Position numbers and translations under genes: made by a program
In this document: positions 43,966-52,693 of the stretch, one piece after another
Position numbering within the stretch: the stretch's first letter is position 1
How the letters are laid out: each line of letters starts with the position of its first letter
DNA from: Trinickia symbiotica
GTDB taxonomy: Bacteria > Pseudomonadota > Gammaproteobacteria > Burkholderiales > Burkholderiaceae
NCBI RefSeq assembly: GCF_002934455.1
Contig: NZ_PTIR01000012.1
Span: 1 to 64,000 of the forward strand
Length of the DNA: 64,000 bases
Direction of reading: 5' to 3'
The notes under the pieces: model-generated
Seen by the model: only the letters and a program-made list of their open reading frames with translations
The model's database searches: none
What the model was told of the DNA's origin: nothing

Positions 43966-44886
43966 TCAGATATGCAGACGGCGGATGTAGGTTTCGCAAA
44001 ACGTCGAGAAGCGCTTGACGACCTCACGCGGCTTCACAGCGCTCGGCAATGCAATGCCAAGGTTCGTTGCATTGACGTTCTCCTTGAAACGCTTAATGAC
44101 GAAGTCTTCCCCGTCGACGGTTCGGCTCGACTTCAGAGGGAAGTTCAAAATGCTGTAGCCCAACCCATTGGCCACCATGCCACGCACGACTTCCGGCTGC
44201 GAAGAACGGAAAGCCGCGGTCGGGCGGCTGCCGACCGCATCGAAGAGCGCCGAGAAGTACTCCCGGCTATGCGGAAGGTCCAACATCACGTACGGCTCCG
44301 AAAGCAGATCGGCCAATGACACCTTGCGCGCCCGTGCGAGGCGGTGTGTCTTGGGCAGAATTGCATAAGGCGGCAGAGAAAGAAGTGGGGTAAACGCGAT
44401 GCCGTCGCTGATATCGAGGCTATAGGTGAGCGCGATATCGAGCGAGCCGTCGCGCAGTCCGTTCAGCAGCGTGTCCTGATGGCCCTCGGTAGTGCGAAAG
44501 GTGATCGCCGAGTGATCCTGCACGAAGCGGCTGATGATGCCGGGCATCAGCGGCGGGGCAAGCGATACCATGCAACCCAGCGAGATCGAGCCCGACATCC
44601 CGCCGTCCATTTCTTTCGCCGCCAACTGCAGCTCTTCGGCGTTCTTCAACAGGTTGCGTGCGTGGCCGAGCAGATCGCGGCCCGGTTGCGTGAGGGAAAG
44701 GCCGCTCGCGTGGTGGCGGACGAAGAGCTGCACACCGAACGACTCCTCCAGATCGGCAAGCGCCGTCGATATCGATGGCTGAGAAATGTGCAGCCGCCTC
44801 GCCGCGGCGGTAAAAGAAAGCGTCTCCGCCGTGACGACGAAATACCGTAGCTGACGCAACGAATACCGCACCGAGTTGCCGTCCAT
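43966..44886 (-). CDS. LysR-family regulator
   Basis: The 306-residue protein is a standard LysR regulator. The HTH is at about 20-45 (FTAAARRLHISQPSISTALA), and the effector domain contains ISLGCMVSLAPPLMPGII. AAGGAGG stands six bases before ATG 44886. It lies between the leftward Rieske-ABC operon and the rightward monooxygenase operon, in a position to control both. It lies 123 bp upstream of the Rieske gene on the same strand. Confidence 0.88.
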   Translation of the reverse strand: MDGNSVRYSLRQLRYFVVTAETLSFTAAARRLHISQPSISTALADLEESFGVQLFVRHHASGLSLTQPGRDLLGHARNLLKNAEELQLAAKEMDGGMSGSISLGCMVSLAPPLMPGIISRFVQDHSAITFRTTEGHQDTLLNGLRDGSLDIALTYSLDISDGIAFTPLLSLPPYAILPKTHRLARARKVSLADLLSEPYVMLDLPHSREYFSALFDAVGSRPTAAFRSSQPEVVRGMVANGLGYSILNFPLKSSRTVDGEDFVIKRFKENVNATNLGIALPSAVKPREVVKRFSTFCETYIRRLHI

Positions 44887-44952
44887 CTGCGCCCTCCTTG
44901 GCCTGTCCGGCCATTGTCGCTCTCCGATCGGGCGTTTGCATAGAGAAAAGCG

Positions 44953-44963
44953 ATGCAAAGCAT
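44953..44963. promoter_or_regulatory. Palindrome in the divergent LysR-monooxygenase region
   Basis: ATGCAAAGCAT is a perfect palindrome around AAA, followed by an AT-rich tract (TTTTTTAAATATATTTTT). It lies in the region between the LysR gene and the rightward monooxygenase operon and is a candidate LysR site. Such short palindromes can occur by chance. Confidence 0.3.
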
Positions 44964-45139
44964 TTTTTAAATATATTTTTCCGCAGCCGCGACGGAGCGT
45001 AGATTCTGTCCGAACGCGGTCGGGCAAATCGTGACGCGCTGCTTGCCAGCTCGAGCGAAGCGATCGTCGACGCGCCTCGATGACGGATGCGTCGAGGAAG
45101 ACGGATCTGAACCCGACTGCTTTTCCGAAGGAGACAGCC

Positions 45140-46504
45140 ATGACGGCTGACAAATCGTCGATCGATACGCTCGTCGTGGGGGCCGGTCAGGCTGGCGTGG
45201 CGATGAGCGAACATCTGAGCCGGCTGGGCGTGCCGCATCTCGTGCTGGAGCGCGACCGTATCGCGGAGCGCTGGCGCACGTGCCGCTGGGACTCGCTCGT
45301 CGCCAACGGCCCGGCCTGGCACGATCGCTTTCCCGGCATGGAATTCGAAGGCCTCGATCCGGACGCCTTCGCGACGAAGGATCAGGTCGCCGATTACTTC
45401 GAGACCTATGCGCGCAGGTTCAACGCGCCGATTCGCACCGGCGTCGAAGTGACGAGCGTCGTTCGGCAAACCGGCAGGCCGGGCTTTACGGTCGAAACCT
45501 CCGACGGCACGATCGAGGCCAATCGCGTGGTCGTCGCGACGGGGCCGTTCCAACGTCCTGTCATTCCGACGATCGCACCGCGGGACGCGAATCTCACGCA
45601 GCTTCATTCGGCCGACTATCGCAATCCCGCGCAATTGCCGGAGGGCGCCGTGCTCGTGGTCGGCGCGGGTTCGTCGGGCGTCCAGATCGCGGACGAGCTT
45701 TTGCGCGCCGGACGCAGGGTCTATTTGTCGGTCGGCGCGCACGATCGTCCGCCGCGCGCTTACCGCAATCGCGATTTCTGCTGGTGGCTCGGCGTGCTCG
45801 GCGAATGGGACAAGGAAGCCGCCGGTCCGGGGCGCGAGCACGTGACGATCGCGGTGAGCGGCGCGTACGGCGGCAAGACAATCGATTTCCGCGGGCTCGC
45901 GCACCAGGGCATGATGCTCCTCGGTACGACGAAATCGTTCGAGAACGGCCTCGCGACGTTCGAGCAGGACCTCGCCGCGAATCTGAAGCGCGGCGACGAC
46001 AATCTGATGTCCCTGCTCGACGCGGCCGATGCCTACGTCATTCGTAACGGCATCGATCTGCCGGAAGATCCCGAGGCGCGCGTCATCCCGCCCGATCCGG
46101 AATGCGTGACGCATCCGCTCGCCGAACTCGACCTGACGAAGGCGGGCGTGAACACGATCATCTGGGCGACCGGTTATTCGATCGACTTCGGTTGGCTGCA
46201 CGTCGATACATTCGACGAAAAAGGCAAGCCCCGACATCTGCGCGGCGTCTCGAAGGAGCCCGGTCTGTATTTCCTCGGGTTGCCCTACCTGTCGCATCGC
46301 GGATCGTCGTTTATCTGGGGCGTCTGGCACGACGCGAAGCGCATCGCCGATCACATCGCCACGCAGCGCCGCTACCTCTCGTATCACGACGCGTCGCAGC
46401 GCCGGCAGGAGGCAGGCCACGCGCGTACCGCCGACTCGAGCGGCGCCGAGTGCGACGGCAGCGCATCGCACGCACATCGAGCCAACGAAATAGGAGTGAA
46501 TTGA
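45140..46504 (+). CDS. Flavin-containing monooxygenase (FAD/NADPH-dependent)
   Basis: The 454-residue enzyme has the FAD motif VVGAGQAGVAMSEHLSR (12-28), the NADPH motif VVGAGSSGVQIADELLRAG (about 172-190) and the ATG-type motif IIWATGYSIDF (about 350). The layout is that of class B flavin monooxygenases (FMO/YUCCA/Baeyer-Villiger type), which hydroxylate amines or other small substrates. AAGGAG precedes ATG 45140. Its stop overlaps the RidA start (TGATG), so the two are coupled. Confidence 0.86.
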   Translation: MTADKSSIDTLVVGAGQAGVAMSEHLSRLGVPHLVLERDRIAERWRTCRWDSLVANGPAWHDRFPGMEFEGLDPDAFATKDQVADYFETYARRFNAPIRTGVEVTSVVRQTGRPGFTVETSDGTIEANRVVVATGPFQRPVIPTIAPRDANLTQLHSADYRNPAQLPEGAVLVVGAGSSGVQIADELLRAGRRVYLSVGAHDRPPRAYRNRDFCWWLGVLGEWDKEAAGPGREHVTIAVSGAYGGKTIDFRGLAHQGMMLLGTTKSFENGLATFEQDLAANLKRGDDNLMSLLDAADAYVIRNGIDLPEDPEARVIPPDPECVTHPLAELDLTKAGVNTIIWATGYSIDFGWLHVDTFDEKGKPRHLRGVSKEPGLYFLGLPYLSHRGSSFIWGVWHDAKRIADHIATQRRYLSYHDASQRRQEAGHARTADSSGAECDGSASHAHRANEIGVN

Positions 46505-46935
46505 TGCCGACGCATACTCGCATCCGCATGTTCAATACGAAAGACACCTACCCGAACCAGTCGCTCGACAACGATCTTTGTCAGGCCGTCCGCGCGGGCA
46601 ACACGGTCTATGTACGCGGCCAGGTCGGCACCGATTTCGACGGCAATCTGATCGGGCTCGGCGATCCTCGCGCGCAAGCCGAGCAGGCGATGAAAAACGT
46701 CAAGCAACTGCTGGAAGAAGCAGGCAGCGACCTCTCGCACATCGTCAAGACGACCACCTACCTCATCGACCCACGCTATCGCGAGCCGGTGTATCAGGAA
46801 ATCGGCAAGTGGCTGAAGGGCGTCTACCCGATTTCGACGGGGCTCGTCGTGAGCGCGCTCGGGCAGCCGCAGTGGCTGATGGAGATCGACGTCATCGCGG
46901 TGATTCCGGATAACTGGAACCCCGCTCAAGGGTAA
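46504..46935 (+). CDS. RidA/YjgF-family protein
   Basis: The 143-residue protein belongs to the RidA/YjgF/UK114 family, with VYVRGQVGTDFDG and EQAMKNVKQLLEEAGSDLSHIVK. These trimers hydrolyse reactive enamine or imine intermediates; members outside the core subgroup have pathway-specific roles. It is coupled to the monooxygenase gene upstream and 10 bp from the DUF1028 gene downstream, which suggests that the pathway makes an imine. Confidence 0.88.
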   Translation: MPTHTRIRMFNTKDTYPNQSLDNDLCQAVRAGNTVYVRGQVGTDFDGNLIGLGDPRAQAEQAMKNVKQLLEEAGSDLSHIVKTTTYLIDPRYREPVYQEIGKWLKGVYPISTGLVVSALGQPQWLMEIDVIAVIPDNWNPAQG

Positions 46936-46945
46936 GGAATCGATC

Positions 46946-47623
46946 ATGACATTCTCGATCGTCGGACGTTGCCGGGAAACGGGCCAGCTCGGCATCGCCA
47001 TCAGTTCGTCGAGTATCGCGGTAGGCGCGCGGTGTCCGTGGGCGCGCGCGGGCGTCGGCGCGGTGGCGACGCAGAATGTCACGTTGCCCGCGCTCGGCCC
47101 GCGGATTCTCGATCTGCTCGAACACGAGCGGACCGGGCCCGATGCGGCGCTCGAACGAGCGTTGAGCGAGAGCGAATGGAGCGAGTACCGACAGGTGACG
47201 GTGGTCGACAGTCAAGGCCGAACCGCGATGTTCACCGGCAAGGAAGCACTCGGCGTGCACCACGCCGTGGCCGGCGATCAGTGTGTCGCGGCGGGCAACC
47301 TGCTTGCCGATCGACACGTGATCGATGCGATGGTGAAAGCGTTCGAGCAGACACAAGGCGCGCTCGCCGATCGGCTGATAGCGGCCATGCACGCAGCGGT
47401 CGAAGCCGGCGGCGAAGCGGGACCCGTGCATTCGGCTGCGCTCGAAATCGTCGACACACCGATCTGGCCGATCGTCGATCTGCGCGTCGACTGGGCGGAC
47501 GACGACCCGATCGCCCGACTCGACGCGCTATGGCAAGCCTACCGGCCGCAGATGCACGATTACGTCGTGCGCGCGCTCAACCCGACCGCGGCCCCGAGCT
47601 ACGGAGTGCCGGGCGACGAGTGA
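46946..47623 (+). CDS. DUF1028-family Ntn-hydrolase-like protein
   Basis: The 225-residue protein is DUF1028: it starts TFSIVGRCRETGQLGIAISS, has AGVGAVATQNVTLP and GDQCVAAGNLLA. The family has an Ntn-hydrolase fold and is often near oligopeptide or amine catabolic genes; its activity is not established. It is the last gene of the monooxygenase-RidA operon. Confidence 0.87.
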   Translation: MTFSIVGRCRETGQLGIAISSSSIAVGARCPWARAGVGAVATQNVTLPALGPRILDLLEHERTGPDAALERALSESEWSEYRQVTVVDSQGRTAMFTGKEALGVHHAVAGDQCVAAGNLLADRHVIDAMVKAFEQTQGALADRLIAAMHAAVEAGGEAGPVHSAALEIVDTPIWPIVDLRVDWADDDPIARLDALWQAYRPQMHDYVVRALNPTAAPSYGVPGDE

Positions 47624-47653
47624 ACGATCGAGCCGCATGCGGCACGGCGGGCG

Positions 47654-48601
47654 CTACAACGCCGCGATGCGTGCGCGAAACTGCTCCGTGCCGGCCACGA
47701 TCTTGTCGAGCACGGCGTCCAGCGCCCAGAAGCGCTCGCGGACGTCATAGTCGATCGCGCGACAACGAATCGACTGGAATGTGCCGATGCGCTGGTGATA
47801 CATCTTCGCGAGCGCCGGATAGCCGAGCGCTTCGGATACCGCCGCGACGACGAGGAATGCCGACAGTTCCTCCGCCAGAGCGGGGGCCGTCGCGCTGCGC
47901 GTGCGCAGCCATTGATAGAGATCGGGGTGAAAGTTCGTGAATACCCCGTTGAATCCCGCTGAACCCGCCTTCATTGCGTCCCAGGCGATCGCCGCGTTGG
48001 CGTTGAGAATCTTCAGCGAAGAGCCGCGCGCGAGCTCAACGCGCCGCTTCACCGTTTCCAGATCGCAGCTCACGTCCTTCAGCATGACGAAGCGGCCTGT
48101 ATCGATACAGGCTTTCAATTCGTCGTCACTCAACAGCCGGCGATAAGGTGCGGGACATTCGTAAAGGCCGAGCGGGACATCGGACGGCAGTCGCGAAAGC
48201 AGCTGTTTCAAATTCTCGAGAAATGTCGCGCTTCCCTGCCGGTGCGGATCGAGACGGTTCGTGACGAGGACGATCCCCTGCGCCCCCGACTCCGCGGCCA
48301 CCGTCAACTCCTCGACCTGCGCATCGAGCGCGTGGCTGATATGGCCTGACACGACGACGGGCACGCGGCCGGCTACGCAATCGACGACGAAGCGCGCCAA
48401 CTGATAGCGCTCACTGAGACTGAGGAATTGCATCTCGCTCGATTGCGCGACGGCGAAAAGCGCGTCCGTGCCGTGCTGCAGATACCATTCGATGAGACGC
48501 TCGAGTCCGGCGTAGTCGATTGCGCCGCTATCGTCGAACGGCGTCAGCATGACCGGCACGATGCCTTCGATCGATTTGCCGGACTGCACTGCATGGACCA
48601 T
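47654..48601 (-). CDS. Dihydrodipicolinate synthase/N-acetylneuraminate lyase-family protein
   Basis: The 315-residue TIM-barrel enzyme has the family start GIVPVMLTPFDDSGAIDY, the catalytic YECPAPYRR tyrosine and the Schiff-base lysine in FVMLKDVSCD. Family members are aldolases, lyases or dehydratases of 2-oxo acids. Substrate is unknown. AAAGGAGG stands before ATG 48601. It is 19 bp downstream of the MFS transporter gene, in the same operon, which is probably under the divergent LacI regulator. Confidence 0.87.
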   Translation of the reverse strand: MVHAVQSGKSIEGIVPVMLTPFDDSGAIDYAGLERLIEWYLQHGTDALFAVAQSSEMQFLSLSERYQLARFVVDCVAGRVPVVVSGHISHALDAQVEELTVAAESGAQGIVLVTNRLDPHRQGSATFLENLKQLLSRLPSDVPLGLYECPAPYRRLLSDDELKACIDTGRFVMLKDVSCDLETVKRRVELARGSSLKILNANAAIAWDAMKAGSAGFNGVFTNFHPDLYQWLRTRSATAPALAEELSAFLVVAAVSEALGYPALAKMYHQRIGTFQSIRCRAIDYDVRERFWALDAVLDKIVAGTEQFRARIAAL

Positions 48602-48620
48602 CACATCCTCCTTTGATCTT

Positions 48621-49961
48621 TCAAGATTGGGCAGCGGGCGCTTCGCCCGACGGCGCGGCGGCCGCGGCATGGGCAGAGTGCTCGGGGATCGGCTTTCTGA
48701 CGAGCAGCAGATAGGCCATCGCGCCGATGAACGCAATCGCGGCCGCCGTGAGCAGCGCCGGGACGAACGACCACCTTTGCGCGATGAAGCCGGTGACGAT
48801 CGGCGCAAGCGAACCGCCGATAAAGCCGCCGAAGTTCTGAATCGAGCCGAGCGAAGCAACGCGGTTCGACGGAGCGGCGGCCGTCGCGAGCGCCCACGAG
48901 CACGCTGACGCCGCGTTGGCCAGGAAAATGACGACCGAAATGCAGGCGATCGCCACGGTATTGCTTTGCGCGAGCGCCGCGGGGATCGTGAAGGCGACCA
49001 TGCCGAGCATGGCGACCACCGCCGCGTTGCGCCGGCTCGCGACGGCGTTGCGACTGCCGCGCGTGATCAAGTCCGAAAACCAGCCCGCGGACAGCGCGCC
49101 GATGAACCCGCAGAAGAACGGGACCGACGCGGCGAAGCCCGTGCGCAGCAGGCTCATGTGACGTTCCGTCGTCAAATAGGCCGGCAGCCAGGTCAGATAG
49201 ACCCAGTTGAGGTAAACCGAGCCGAAAAAGCCGATCAACATGCCCCATGTCGTGACGTGCGAAAACAGTTCGCGCCAGTCCGCGAAAGTCACTTTGGGCG
49301 CAGATACACCGTGTTCGGCACCCGCATCGAGGTAGCGGCACTCATCGACGGAAAGCCGCGAGCGCACCGGATCGCGGTAAAGCGCGAACCAGACGAGTGC
49401 GACCACGATGCCTGCCGCGCCGGTCGCGATGAACGCCCAGCGCCAGCTGAACGAGACGACGAGGATCGAAAGCACGAGCGGCGCAAGCGCGGTGCCGAGC
49501 GGGGACGCCGCGTTGAAGATGCCTGTCGGCGTTCCGCGCTCGCGCAGCGGAAACCAATTGCTGACGACGCGCGCGGCCGAGGGGAACTGCGGGGCTTCGC
49601 CGATACCGAGCGCGATGCGCGCGATGATGAACCAGCCGAACGTCGCCACGAGGCCGCCGGCGGCCTGCGCAAGCGACCAGAGAATCAAGCCTGCGCCGAG
49701 CAGCCGGCGCGGACCGACACGGTCGGCCAGCCCGCCCATCGGCAACTGGCAGAGTGCGTAGCTCCACGAAAACGCCGACAGCAAGACGCCCATCTGCCCC
49801 ATCGACAATCCGAGATCGCCGCGAATCGAAGCATTCGCGACCGCAAGCGTGCCGCGATCGAGATAGTTGACGGCGCCGCTCACTACCAGCAACGCAAGCG
49901 CCACGCGCTGCGCGCGGCGAATGCGCGGCGACGCGCTTGGCTCGGATGAGGTCTCTTTCAT
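48621..49961 (-). CDS. Major facilitator superfamily transporter (ACS-type)
   Basis: The 446-residue protein has 12 likely membrane segments and the anion:cation symporter pattern: NYLDRGTLAVAN, the GGLADRVGPRRLLG loop, and GIGEAPQFPSAARVVSNWFP. Relatives import sugar acids such as galactarate, glucarate and hexuronates. GGAG precedes ATG 49961. It is divergent from the LacI gene, with an imperfect LacI-type palindrome in its promoter region (50029-50042). Confidence 0.88.
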   Translation of the reverse strand: MKETSSEPSASPRIRRAQRVALALLVVSGAVNYLDRGTLAVANASIRGDLGLSMGQMGVLLSAFSWSYALCQLPMGGLADRVGPRRLLGAGLILWSLAQAAGGLVATFGWFIIARIALGIGEAPQFPSAARVVSNWFPLRERGTPTGIFNAASPLGTALAPLVLSILVVSFSWRWAFIATGAAGIVVALVWFALYRDPVRSRLSVDECRYLDAGAEHGVSAPKVTFADWRELFSHVTTWGMLIGFFGSVYLNWVYLTWLPAYLTTERHMSLLRTGFAASVPFFCGFIGALSAGWFSDLITRGSRNAVASRRNAAVVAMLGMVAFTIPAALAQSNTVAIACISVVIFLANAASACSWALATAAAPSNRVASLGSIQNFGGFIGGSLAPIVTGFIAQRWSFVPALLTAAAIAFIGAMAYLLLVRKPIPEHSAHAAAAAPSGEAPAAQS

Positions 49962-50028
49962 CGACGTTGTCTCCATGTATTGATCGTCTGGCCTGGCCCT
50001 GGTGGCGCAGCGCTGATGTTGCGCTGCG

Positions 50029-50042
50029 TGTAACCGCTTACA
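50029..50042. promoter_or_regulatory. LacI-type operator near the MFS gene
   Basis: TGTAACCGCTTACA is a near-palindrome (one mismatch) with the central CG typical of LacI-family operators. It lies 68 bp upstream of the MFS gene start, and a second similar site lies nearer to the regulator gene. Confidence 0.6.
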
Positions 50043-50138
50043 TAAGCAAGCAGCGAACGGCCAGCTGCTGGGAATCTCGTGAAACATGCGGGGATACAGC
50101 GCACCGCGTTACTGGCATAATGGCAGCGATCGGCGTGC

Positions 50139-50152
50139 TGTCAGCGCTTACA
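50139..50152. promoter_or_regulatory. LacI-type operator near the regulator gene
   Basis: TGTCAGCGCTTACA shares the GCTTACA half with the site at 50029-50042 and has one mismatch in its symmetry. The two sites are 110 bp apart, a spacing that would allow a DNA loop and joint control of both divergent promoters. Confidence 0.6.
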
Positions 50153-50210
50153 TTCTCACAGGCATCGCTCGTTATGCAAGGCCCACTGCTCGAACCGAGG
50201 GTAAACAACG

Positions 50211-51275
50211 ATGCTGCATGACACCTCGGACACCGCCGTGATGCGCGAGCGCCGCGGCACGGGGCGCCCGGTGCTCAGCGATGTCGCCAAGTTGGCCGGT
50301 GTATCCACCGCCACCGTCTCGCGCGTCTATAACGATCCCGGCAAGGTATCGGCCGAAGTCCAACAGCGCGTGCGCGATGCAGCGCGAGCACTGAACTGGA
50401 TTCCCAATGCCGCGGGGCGCGCGCTCGCATCGACTCGCACCCATATCGTCGGCGCGATTATTCCGACGCTCGACAACCACGTGTTTGCATCGCAGGTTGC
50501 CGGCATGCAGACGGTGATGGCCGAGCACGGCATCACGCTTTTTCTCGGCTGTTCGAACTACGATCCCGCGCAAGCGCTCACGCAAGTCGGCGCCATGCTC
50601 GCGCGCGGCGTCGAAGCGGTATCGGTGGTGGGCGAGGCGCATCCGCCCGAACTCTTCGAACTCCTGACGAATCGCGGCGTGCCCTATGTCGTCACCTATG
50701 CGTATCGCGCGGGCAGTCCGCATTGCTGCATCGGATTCGACAATCGCGCGGCATTCGCCGCCATGACGGACCACTTGCTGGCGCTCGGCCATCGCGACTT
50801 CGCCGTGATCGTGCAACCGTCGGCCGGCAACGATCGCGTGCAGGCACGCCTGCGAGGGATTCATGAGGCGCTCGCGGCGCAAGGGCTCGCCGTTCGGCCT
50901 ACGAATTTGCGCGAAGGTCCGGCGACGATCGAGTTCGGCCGGCAAAGCCTGAGGGCGATATGGGATCGCTCAACCGCTCGGCCGACGGCCGTCATCTGCG
51001 GCAACGACAACCTCGCTGTCGGCGCACTGCTCGAAGCGCAGGCGCTCGGGATCGACGTGCCCCAACAGCTATCGATAACGGGGTTCGACGATATCGCGCT
51101 CGCCCGCGAGCTGCGCCCCTCGCTGACGACGATGTGGGTCGACACGGACGCGATCGGAAGAATCGCGGCTTCCGCGCTGCTCGACCTGCTGGCGGGCGGC
51201 ACCGACGTCGCAGGCCACGAAGTGCCTGCGGAGCTGAGAGTTCGCGATTCAACGGGACCCTGCCATCGGGCCTGA
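50211..51275 (+). CDS. LacI-family transcriptional repressor
   Basis: The 354-residue regulator has the N-terminal LacI HTH (about 20-45, SDVAKLAGVSTATVSRVY) followed by a periplasmic-binding-protein-like effector domain (HIVGAIIPTLDNHVFA; TGFDDIALARELRP). It is divergent from the MFS-lyase operon; two TGTNANC-GCTTACA-like sites in the spacer are its likely operators. Its inducer is probably the sugar acid or amino acid that the operon imports. ATG 50211 is used; ATG 50241 is an alternative. Confidence 0.9.
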   Translation: MLHDTSDTAVMRERRGTGRPVLSDVAKLAGVSTATVSRVYNDPGKVSAEVQQRVRDAARALNWIPNAAGRALASTRTHIVGAIIPTLDNHVFASQVAGMQTVMAEHGITLFLGCSNYDPAQALTQVGAMLARGVEAVSVVGEAHPPELFELLTNRGVPYVVTYAYRAGSPHCCIGFDNRAAFAAMTDHLLALGHRDFAVIVQPSAGNDRVQARLRGIHEALAAQGLAVRPTNLREGPATIEFGRQSLRAIWDRSTARPTAVICGNDNLAVGALLEAQALGIDVPQQLSITGFDDIALARELRPSLTTMWVDTDAIGRIAASALLDLLAGGTDVAGHEVPAELRVRDSTGPCHRA

Positions 51276-51707
51276 CGACTTGGCTCGCCTCGCGATGCGG
51301 GGCCGGCCAGCGCAGTTTGCAAATTGCCTCTACCGCCCGAAATGCGGCTCGAACGACGAGTCCACGCGGCCGGCTTCAACGGGGCCATCGGCTACGACTG
51401 ACGACAGCAAAGCTCACCGCGATTGAGCCCATTGCCTGGCATGTATCGGATTGCGCCTGCCCTGCGGATTGCGCGTAGCGGCGCCGACGCGGCGAGTCGC
51501 GGCGCGAATCGACGCGGTCCTCGCGAGGAGGAGCGGCGTCGCCGCTTTCGGCTGTCGGTTCCATGACCGCACCAGCCGCTGCTGCCGCATCGAAAATCGT
51601 TCGAGAGGACATTTCGTGGGGTGTCAGTGAGACTGCATGCAGTCATTGAACGTCGCGGCGATCGATAAGTAAAATGAATGTTTCTACCGTTTCGATCACC
51701 GCATAGA
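51276..51707. other. Stretch without a confident gene
   Basis: No gene is supported. A leftward frame from ATG 51612 begins MSSRTIFDAAAAAGAVMEPT, which looks protein-like for about 25 residues, but the rest is Arg/Ser-rich out-of-frame-type sequence and there is no ribosome binding site. It could be a leftover of a gene end. The last part holds the promoter of the LysR gene. Confidence 0.4.
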
Positions 51708-52589
51708 ATGGAAATCCGACTGCTAAAGACGTTCCTGACCGTCGCCGAACTGCGCCATTTCAGCCGTGCCGCCGATGCGCTCCATATGAGCCAGCCGGCG
51801 CTCAGCAAGCAGATCGGCGCGCTCGAGGCGAGCCTCGGCGGCAAGCTCTTCGAACGGGGACGGCACGGCGCCGAGCTGACGCCGTTCGGCGAGGAATTTC
51901 TGCCCGATGCGCAGGCGCTCGTTCACGATGCGGAGGAAGTGCTCGTGCGAGCCCGCGAAGCGAGCAGCGGCCGCCGCGGCCATCTGCGCGTCGGCATCTG
52001 CATCTCCGTGCTCACGCTCGTGCCGAAGCTCATCTCCGATTTCCGGCGTCAACATCCCGGCGTTGCGATTACGCTGAGCGATCTCTCGTCGGCCGAGCAG
52101 ACGCGCCGGCTCCTTTCGCGCAAGCTCGACGCGGGCTTCTTGCGCCTGCCGGTCGGAGAAGGGCTTTCGTCGTTCAAGGTGATGGATGAATCGCTCGCGT
52201 TGGCCATCCCTCCTCAGCTTCGCTACAAGCGGCTGCCATCGGACCTCGGCACGCTCAATGAAATCGGCTTTATTGCGCTCTCGCGTTCGCGCGGCCCGGG
52301 ACTCGCCGCGCAGATCGATCGCTGGTGCGGCGAGCACCGCTTCGTGCCGAACGTCACGCAGCAGGCTGAGGATATTCAGTCGGTGCTGACGTCGGTCGCG
52401 GCCGGGGTCGGCATCGCATTCGTTCCTTCGCGCGCGCAACATCTGCTGCGCGACGCGACGATACTGCCGCTGCACGGCAGGCCAGCGACATGGCGCGTCG
52501 GGCTCGCGTGGCCGTCGGCACGCGAGGACGCCGTGACCGACCGCTTCGTCTCCTTCGTGCGCGACGCAATGAAAGGCATCGAGACCTGA
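51708..52589 (+). CDS. LysR-family transcriptional regulator
   Basis: The 293-residue protein is LysR family: MEIRLLKTFLTVAEL, HTH at about 16-40 (HFSRAADALHMSQPALSKQI), and an effector domain with LRVGICISVLTLVPKLI. It resembles regulators of aromatic or dicarboxylic acid catabolism, but no target is adjacent: the next gene is a BrkB-family membrane protein. Confidence 0.88.
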   Translation: MEIRLLKTFLTVAELRHFSRAADALHMSQPALSKQIGALEASLGGKLFERGRHGAELTPFGEEFLPDAQALVHDAEEVLVRAREASSGRRGHLRVGICISVLTLVPKLISDFRRQHPGVAITLSDLSSAEQTRRLLSRKLDAGFLRLPVGEGLSSFKVMDESLALAIPPQLRYKRLPSDLGTLNEIGFIALSRSRGPGLAAQIDRWCGEHRFVPNVTQQAEDIQSVLTSVAAGVGIAFVPSRAQHLLRDATILPLHGRPATWRVGLAWPSAREDAVTDRFVSFVRDAMKGIET

Positions 52590-52693
52590 ATGGCGCTGAC
52601 GCGCCACCCGATCAAACGGTGTGGCAGCCCAAACAGGCACGTGTTCTGCATCTCCCTCATCGACGCAACCGAGCATTGGTTTGGAGGCGATAG

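Noticed and set aside
44420-46477. 685-codon minus-strand frame across the LysR and monooxygenase genes
   Set aside because: Covers two well-supported genes in the wrong frame or strand and has no recognisable domain.
51376-51612. 78-codon minus-strand frame beginning MSSRTIFDAAAAAGAV
   Set aside because: Only the first 25 residues look protein-like, there is no ribosome binding site and the remainder is Arg/Ser-rich noise; at most a gene fragment.
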